Notes under the pieces: model-generated
What the model was told of the DNA's origin: nothing
The model's database searches: none
The model's input: the letters and a program-made list of their open reading frames with translations, nothing else
Made by a program: the position numbers and the translations under genes
Shown: piece after piece, positions 58,982 to 64,000 of the stretch
Layout: each line of letters starts with the position of its first letter
Numbering within the stretch: the stretch's first letter is position 1
From: Paractinoplanes ovalisporus
GTDB lineage: Bacteria > Actinomycetota > Actinomycetes > Mycobacteriales > Micromonosporaceae
Assembly: GCF_016834655.1 (NCBI RefSeq)
Contig: NZ_JAENHP010000004.1
Location: 372,001-436,000 of the forward strand
DNA: 64,000 nt
Direction of reading: 5' to 3'

Positions 58982-60673
58982 TTAGAACCCGACCAGTGCC
59001 GGATGCCCGGTGGAACCGTCTGAACTTTGCGTGAACTTCGATTCCAGCTGGTCAGCGGGCTGCGGGCGGTCGAGGTGATACCCCTGAAGGAGGTCCACCC
59101 CGGCCTCGGCGAGGGCGGCCGCGGTCGGTTCGTCCTCCACCCCCTCGGCCACCACGGTGAGGTCGAGCGATCGAGCGATGGCGATCACCGAGTCGATGAT
59201 GGTCGCCCGTGCGGGTGAGTCGTGCATCCGCATCACGAACGACCTGTCGATCTTGAGCTCGTCGATCGGCAGCTCCGGCAGCAGGCCCAGCGAGGTGTAG
59301 CCGGTGCCGAAGTCGTCGATCGCGACCCGGATCCCGGCCGCCCGGATCGCCGCCAGCCGCGCCGCCGCCTGATCGGGCCGGGTGAGCACGGCGGTCTCGG
59401 TGATCTCGACCATCAGCAGGCGCGCGGGCAGCCGTTCCAGGTCGAGCAGGGCCAGGATGGTCGGCACCGCACGGTCCTGAGCCAGATAGGCGGCCGAGAG
59501 GTTGACCGAGACCGGCACGTCGAACCCGGCCCGGTGCCAGAGCGCGGTCTGGTGCACCGCCTCGGCCAGCACCCAGTCGGTCAGTTCGAGGATGACGTCG
59601 GAGCGTTCGGCGTCGGGCAGGAAGACGCCCGGTGGCAGCATGCCGCGCTGCGGGTGCTGCCAGCGGACCAGGGCCTCGGCGCCGTCGATTTCGCGTGACC
59701 GGGCCCGGTAGAGCGGCTGGTAGTGCAGGCGGAGGTGGCCGGCGCGGATGCCGGTGCGCAGCTCGGTGAGCTGCCGCAGGTCGGCCCGGTGGGTGGTGGC
59801 GGTCTCGGCGGTCCAGACCACCACGCCCGTACGGTCTCTCTTGGCGTTGCGGAGTGCGTCGGCGGCCCGGCGCAGCACCACCGCCAGGTCACGGTGGTCG
59901 GCCGTGGCGATACCGATGCTCGTCTCGACGCTGACCGGGATGCCGTTGACCGTGTACGGCCCCCGCAGCGCGTCGGTCAGGCGGCGCGCGATGGTGGTCA
60001 GCCCCTCGGCCGGCGCCGGGTCGGCCAGCATCACCACGAACTGGTCGCCTTCGAGCCGGGCGACCAGGTCCTCGGCCCGGCACACGGCCCGCAGCCGGGC
60101 TGCGACCCGTTGCAGCAGCACGTCGGCGCCCTGGGTGCCGAGCATGTCGTTGGTCTCGGAGAACCGGTCGAGCCCCAGGTGCAGCACGGCGGTCAGGTCG
60201 CCGTCCTCCAGCCGCTGGCGCCCGGCCGACAGGGCGGCCGACCGGTTGGGCAGCCCGGTCAGCGGGTCGGCCCGCACCAGGCGGGCGTAGCGGTCGGCCA
60301 TCGCGGTGAGCAGGCCGATCACCGGCGCGATCCCGCAGCGGCCGTCCGGCCAGCGCACCACGACCGGTTCGCTCCGGTCGGCCTCGGGGCGGGCGAGCGC
60401 GGCCTGCACGGCGATGTCGATGTCGGTGTCGGCGGGCAGCGTCAGGGTCCCGGCCGCGTCCGCCTCGAACCCGACGGCGGCCCGGGCCCGGCTGAGCAGC
60501 CGGTGGCCGTCCGGCGACCCGACGAGAACACCCGGCAGCAACGGTTCGGCGTCGAGCCGGGCCGCGATCTCGCCGAGCGGTGTGCCGGGCGGCAGAACCT
60601 CGGCCGGAACGCCGATCTCACCCAGCTTGCGCGGGAGCCGCACGGCCGTCCGCACCAGGGGCACTTCGCTCAT
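58982..60673 (-). CDS. GGDEF-EAL protein, probable c-di-GMP phosphodiesterase
   Basis: Protein of 563 residues. An N-terminal region of about 130 residues without clear motifs is followed by a GGDEF domain (about 135-290) whose signature is degenerate (RLEGDQF), so cyclase activity is unlikely. The EAL domain (about 310-550) is complete: GAEALVRWQHP, VNLSA, VEITETAV, DDFGTGYTSL, LKIDRSFV, AEGVED and LLQGYHLDRP. It should hydrolyse c-di-GMP, with the GGDEF part perhaps binding GTP as an activator. ATG 60673 overlaps the PAS gene's stop as ATGA, so the two form one signalling module. Confidence 0.92.
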   Translation of the reverse strand: MSEVPLVRTAVRLPRKLGEIGVPAEVLPPGTPLGEIAARLDAEPLLPGVLVGSPDGHRLLSRARAAVGFEADAAGTLTLPADTDIDIAVQAALARPEADRSEPVVVRWPDGRCGIAPVIGLLTAMADRYARLVRADPLTGLPNRSAALSAGRQRLEDGDLTAVLHLGLDRFSETNDMLGTQGADVLLQRVAARLRAVCRAEDLVARLEGDQFVVMLADPAPAEGLTTIARRLTDALRGPYTVNGIPVSVETSIGIATADHRDLAVVLRRAADALRNAKRDRTGVVVWTAETATTHRADLRQLTELRTGIRAGHLRLHYQPLYRARSREIDGAEALVRWQHPQRGMLPPGVFLPDAERSDVILELTDWVLAEAVHQTALWHRAGFDVPVSVNLSAAYLAQDRAVPTILALLDLERLPARLLMVEITETAVLTRPDQAAARLAAIRAAGIRVAIDDFGTGYTSLGLLPELPIDELKIDRSFVMRMHDSPARATIIDSVIAIARSLDLTVVAEGVEDEPTAAALAEAGVDLLQGYHLDRPQPADQLESKFTQSSDGSTGHPALVGF

Positions 60674-62193
60674 GGGCGCGCCAGGTCGAAGCAGGAGCCC
60701 TCGACCACCCGGCGGCCGTCCACCTCACGCGGGTGCAGGCGGAGCCAGAGGCGGCGTACGGCGGTGCCGTGGAGCTCGCACTCGACCTCGGACCGGTCGC
60801 CGCCCAGCGCCGTCGCCCACGCCTCGGCCAGGGCGTCGTGGCCGGCCGGGTCGAGCACCGCCCGGAACGCCTCGACCAGGTCACCGGAGGGATCCGCGGC
60901 CCCCAGCACCGGCGCCGGATCACCGAACGAGGCGGTCAGCAGCGCGCCGCCGGTCGGGCCGGCGATCGCGGTGAAGCGGTAGACGGCCAGGCGGCGGGTC
61001 AGGTCGTCGAGGTCGCGGCGGCGCTCCTCCAGGGCCAGCGCCGTGCACCGCTCCCGGGTGCGGTCGAGCAGCATGCCGTCCCAGACCGTGCTGCCGTCGC
61101 CGAGCCGGAACGGCCGTCCCACCCCGTGGATCCAGCGGCGCTCGCCCGTACGCAGCACCAGCGTGCCCTCCCACCGCCACGGGTGCAGGGTGATCACGGA
61201 TTCGACCACCGAGGCCTCGTACGCCTCCCGGTCCTCCTCCGCCACCAGGTTGACGATCCGGTCCGCGTCGGCGACGAGCTCGTGCGGCTCGTATCCGCAG
61301 ATCTCCCGGGAGCCCTCGGAGACGAACAGGAACGACCGGGCGCCGTCGACGTCGATGCGGAACTGGAACAGCATGCCGGGCACGTTGTTCACGGTCGCCC
61401 GGAAGCGCCGCTCGGTCTCGCTCAGGGCGGCCTCGGCCCGCCGCCGGTCGGTGTCGTCGATGCCGATCGAGCAGACCCCGTAGACCGAGCCGTCCGGGTC
61501 GGTGAGCGGGAACCGGGTCACCACGTACTGGCGGATCTCGTCGCCGAAAGGCAGCTCCTCGAGCGCGGTGACGGCCTCGCCGCTCTCCACCGCCTGCCGG
61601 TCGTGCCGGCGCCCGGCCTCGGCCACGACCTCGGGCAGCACCTCGGCGTCGTTGTGGCCGACCAGGTCGACCGCGGTCACCTGGAACACCCGTTCGTACT
61701 CGGCGTTGACGAACAGGTACGACCCGTCCAGGCCCTTGGCCGAGATCATGGCCGAGGTGTGCTCGAGGATCGCGTTGACCAGGGTCGTGCTGCGCTGCAG
61801 CTCCTGCTGGGCCTGGTCCTGGTCGGTCTCGTCGGAGAGGAACGCGCAGAAGCCGTCCGGCAGCGGGCTGATGGTGAGCGTGACCTGCAGCTGGGAGCCG
61901 TCCCGGTGGCGGGCCGGCACCTTGACCCGCATGCCGGGCCAGGGCTCGTCGTTGACCAACCGCCGGGCGAACGCGGCGGCGTGCGCGGCGCGCAGCTGAG
62001 GGGGAACGAGGGTGTCCGCGAGCATCCGGCCCAGGGCCTCGTCGCGCGGCCAGCCGAACAGGCGCTCGGCGGCCGGGTTCCACTCACGGATGATCCCCGA
62101 GCGGTCGACCTCGACGAACGCGATGGACGTGGCTGACAGCGCCGCACCCGCTGTCGAGGGCACGCTCGTCAGAAGACTGGCTTCGGGCCGCAC
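60670..62193 (-). CDS. triple-PAS sensor protein without catalytic output domain
   Basis: Protein of 507 residues from GTG 62193. Three PAS/PAC units are visible: about 18-130 (IIREWNPAAERLFGWPRDEALGR), 140-260 (SYLFVNAEYERVFQV) and 275-400 (FLFVSEGSREICGYEPHEL). A C-terminal fourth region of about 100 residues is weaker but PAS-like. There is no kinase, GGDEF or HTH, so it probably signals in trans to the GGDEF-EAL protein, to which it is coupled by ATGA. No ribosome site is seen upstream, so a leaderless start is possible. Ligands are unknown. Confidence 0.85.
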   Translation of the reverse strand: MRPEASLLTSVPSTAGAALSATSIAFVEVDRSGIIREWNPAAERLFGWPRDEALGRMLADTLVPPQLRAAHAAAFARRLVNDEPWPGMRVKVPARHRDGSQLQVTLTISPLPDGFCAFLSDETDQDQAQQELQRSTTLVNAILEHTSAMISAKGLDGSYLFVNAEYERVFQVTAVDLVGHNDAEVLPEVVAEAGRRHDRQAVESGEAVTALEELPFGDEIRQYVVTRFPLTDPDGSVYGVCSIGIDDTDRRRAEAALSETERRFRATVNNVPGMLFQFRIDVDGARSFLFVSEGSREICGYEPHELVADADRIVNLVAEEDREAYEASVVESVITLHPWRWEGTLVLRTGERRWIHGVGRPFRLGDGSTVWDGMLLDRTRERCTALALEERRRDLDDLTRRLAVYRFTAIAGPTGGALLTASFGDPAPVLGAADPSGDLVEAFRAVLDPAGHDALAEAWATALGGDRSEVECELHGTAVRRLWLRLHPREVDGRRVVEGSCFDLARP

Positions 62194-62331
62194 TTTTTAT
62201 TGATCGGTAGTTCCGGCCGCTTCCTGAGCGTTTCCCGTGGAACCGGCGCGGACCACGGTCCGTGGCTCCCCGGCCGGCGGTCGCCGGGGCGGTACGGTCA
62301 GAGGAACATCGACCCCCCGGAGTGCGCCGCG

Positions 62332-64000
62332 ATGAGCCCCGTTCCCGACCCGAACCCGCTGTCGCGCCTCGCCACCGTGGGAGAACGTCTCGGGTGGATC
62401 TTCAACGACCCCGACCAGCACCGGCAGCGGTTCACCGAGCCGCCCCCGCAACCCGCGCCGGTCGACCCTGAGCTGGGCGAACGGCTCACCCGGGCGCAGC
62501 GGGGCATGGTCCGGCGGATCCTCGTCTCACTCGGTGCCGGTTTGGGCCTCACCGTCCTCATCGGCTGCTGCGGCGGGTTCCTGACCCGCGACAGCGACAA
62601 CGCGCGCACGCTGGTGTTCTTCCTGGCCGGCATCTGCTTCCTGGGCGGCGTCGCGGGGGCGATCCTGGCCGGGATCATGCCCTCACTGGCCCGGCGCTCG
62701 ATCGAGGAGGCGTCCGAGAAGTCCCAGGCCGCGTACGCCCTGGAGCACGCCTCGTGGGACAGCCGCCGCCAGTGGCACGACCAGCAGCAGCAGAACCTGG
62801 TCGACGCCCTGCCCGAGTGGCTGGCGGCCACACCGTCACCGGGCACGCGCCGGGTCGACATCGTGGGCGGCACCCTCTATGGCTGGGAGGCGGTGCTGAC
62901 CGTCTTCGGCGGCTCGCTGCTGGCCACCCGGGGCTCGCTGGTGCTGGCCGACTTCACCGGCGAGGCGCTGTCGGGCGAGCTGATGGATCTGGCCTCGGCC
63001 ACCGGCCGGTCCGTGCGCGAGGTCGTGCTGCCGGCCCAGCTGGCCGAGTTCGACCTGGTCGCCGGGCTGGAACCGGCCGAGCTGGTGGACGGCCTGGTCG
63101 AGGCCATGTACGGCGACGCGCCGGACGGGGGGAACCGGGCCGAGCGGTCACAGGACGCGTTGCTGCTCAACCAGATCGCCTCGATCCTGGCCCCCGACCT
63201 GACGATGGCCCGGTTCACGGCCGCCCTGCGCGCGCTGTCCTCCGGGCCGAACAGCATCGACCCGCGCCTGGACGCTCTGCGGCCCGAGGAGGCGCGTGTC
63301 CGGCGCATCGAGGCGTTCCTGCACCCGCTCGAAGCCATGGGCAGCGCCCCCGCGACCACCGCCCCGGCCGACCTCACCTGCCTGGTGGCCGAGGCCGGCG
63401 GCGGCCGGGCCCAGCACGAGCTGCTCAAAGACCTGCTGGTGCAGTGGCTGGGCCACCAGCTGCGCCGCACCACCAACCCGATCGGCTCGCTGGTGCTGCT
63501 CGGCGCCGACGAGATCGACCACCGGGCGATCGAGCGGCTGAGCACCCTGTGCGAGCGGCGCGGCATCCGGTTGGTGCTGTTCTTCCAGCACCTGCGGGCC
63601 GAGTCGCTGCGGACGATCGGGGGCGGCGAGGTCGCGCTGATGCGGCTGGGCAACCACCAGGAGGCGGCGCAGGCGGCCGAGTTCGTGGGGCGCGGTCACA
63701 AGTTTGTGCTGTCCCGGCTGACCCGCAGCCTCGGCGGGGAGGAGACGCACACCGTCGCCGACATGACCGGCGAGTCCGAGACGAAGGGCGGCACCAAGGG
63801 CGAGCGCGCGTCCCGGCACGGACTGCGCCGCTACACCAGCACGAACTGGAGCAAGACGCGCAACTGGAGCCGTACGGAATCAACCGCCGACGCCACCAAC
63901 TGGAGCAATGCCACGTCGACCGAGCGCGTCTACGAATACACGGTCGAGCCCCGGGTGCTGCAAGATCTTCCCGAGTACGCGATGGTGCTCGTCAAGAACG
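62332..64000 (+). CDS. large membrane-anchored protein of unknown function (3' truncated)
   Basis: ATG 62332 (GGAG site) opens a frame that runs past the window end, at least 556 residues. A cytoplasmic N-terminus is followed by two membrane helices at about 63-81 and 92-119, then a soluble alpha/beta region. Segments such as LVLLGADEID, a LVLFFQHLRAESLRTIGGG stretch and a RLGNHQEAAQAAEFVG block recall the C-terminal part of TraG/TraD-like coupling proteins, but no P-loop is visible. A Ser/Thr/Asn/Trp-rich repeat (TNWS, RNWS, TNWSN) occurs at about 505-530. I do not recognise a named family. Confidence 0.75.
   Translation, partial: MSPVPDPNPLSRLATVGERLGWIFNDPDQHRQRFTEPPPQPAPVDPELGERLTRAQRGMVRRILVSLGAGLGLTVLIGCCGGFLTRDSDNARTLVFFLAGICFLGGVAGAILAGIMPSLARRSIEEASEKSQAAYALEHASWDSRRQWHDQQQQNLVDALPEWLAATPSPGTRRVDIVGGTLYGWEAVLTVFGGSLLATRGSLVLADFTGEALSGELMDLASATGRSVREVVLPAQLAEFDLVAGLEPAELVDGLVEAMYGDAPDGGNRAERSQDALLLNQIASILAPDLTMARFTAALRALSSGPNSIDPRLDALRPEEARVRRIEAFLHPLEAMGSAPATTAPADLTCLVAEAGGGRAQHELLKDLLVQWLGHQLRRTTNPIGSLVLLGADEIDHRAIERLSTLCERRGIRLVLFFQHLRAESLRTIGGGEVALMRLGNHQEAAQAAEFVGRGHKFVLSRLTRSLGGEETHTVADMTGESETKGGTKGERASRHGLRRYTSTNWSKTRNWSRTESTADATNWSNATSTERVYEYTVEPRVLQDLPEYAMVLVKN

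Noticed and set aside
58298..59023. 241-codon plus-strand frame
   Set aside because: Arg/Ser/Pro-rich, crosses the STAS gene antisense, no ribosome site or recognisable domain.

Overview
The window is about 70% G+C, with GTG and TTG starts, leaderless transcripts, Tat-exported enzymes, secreted plant- and chitin-polysaccharide hydrolases carrying CBM2, CBM5/12 and ricin-B modules, and IdeR-, Zur- and PhoP-type operator sequences. This points to a soil actinobacterium; an Actinoplanes- or Micromonospora-like member of the Micromonosporaceae is my inference from the gene mix. No 16S gene is present to confirm it.

Layout. 1-11.7 kb: a 5'-truncated GH43 glycosidase with a ricin-B lectin domain; a three-gene minus-strand operon of a small beta-rich protein, a metzincin-like and an M1-like zinc peptidase; a GH19 chitinase; a chemoreceptor; and a regulator/aldo-keto reductase cluster. 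11.8-23.5 kb: a defence island. A six-gene minus-strand operon (AIPR, MORC/MutL-type GHKL ATPase, PD-(D/E)XK protein, Z1 helicase-like ATPase, Vsr endonuclease, second GHKL ATPase) is divergent from a C5-cytosine DNA methyltransferase. The methyltransferase is fused to a MutY/EndoIII-like glycosylase domain with a complete iron-sulfur cysteine motif. 23.5-25.3 kb: a lipoprotein, a TMEM175-type channel, a candidate small RNA with promoter and terminator, two tRNA-Glu genes and a truncated tRNA 5' half.

25.3-34.6 kb: a CE15 glucuronoyl esterase with CBM2 under a CebR-like box; an ArsR-ArsC fusion with a chromate transporter; an IdeR-box efeUOB iron-uptake operon; a BlaI-type regulator behind three 35-bp repeats; and a DHA2 drug exporter. 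34.7-45.7 kb: a 1592-residue extracellular nuclease/5'-nucleotidase with a PHO-box-like site, a signalling ATPase, a methyltransferase, a secreted glycerophosphodiesterase and a YibE/F membrane protein. 45.9-49.9 kb: a tightly coupled operon of three PLP enzymes (DAP-decarboxylase-like, cysteine-synthase/rhodanese fusion, cysteine-desulfurase-like). 49.9-53.8 kb: a methyltransferase and a ZnuA-type zinc-binding lipoprotein, each behind a Zur-like box, with a regulator/tautomerase pair and a GNAT enzyme between them. 53.8-58.2 kb: two tandem PhoX-family phosphatases, each with its own PHO box. 58.4-64 kb: a STAS protein, a GGDEF-EAL protein translationally coupled to a triple-PAS protein, and a membrane protein running off the window end.

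Themes: metal-responsive control (Fe, Zn, As), a phosphate-scavenging set (nuclease/nucleotidase, two PhoX, GDPD), secreted polysaccharide degradation, and one elaborate methylation-linked defence system. I saw no integrase, transposase or CRISPR array.
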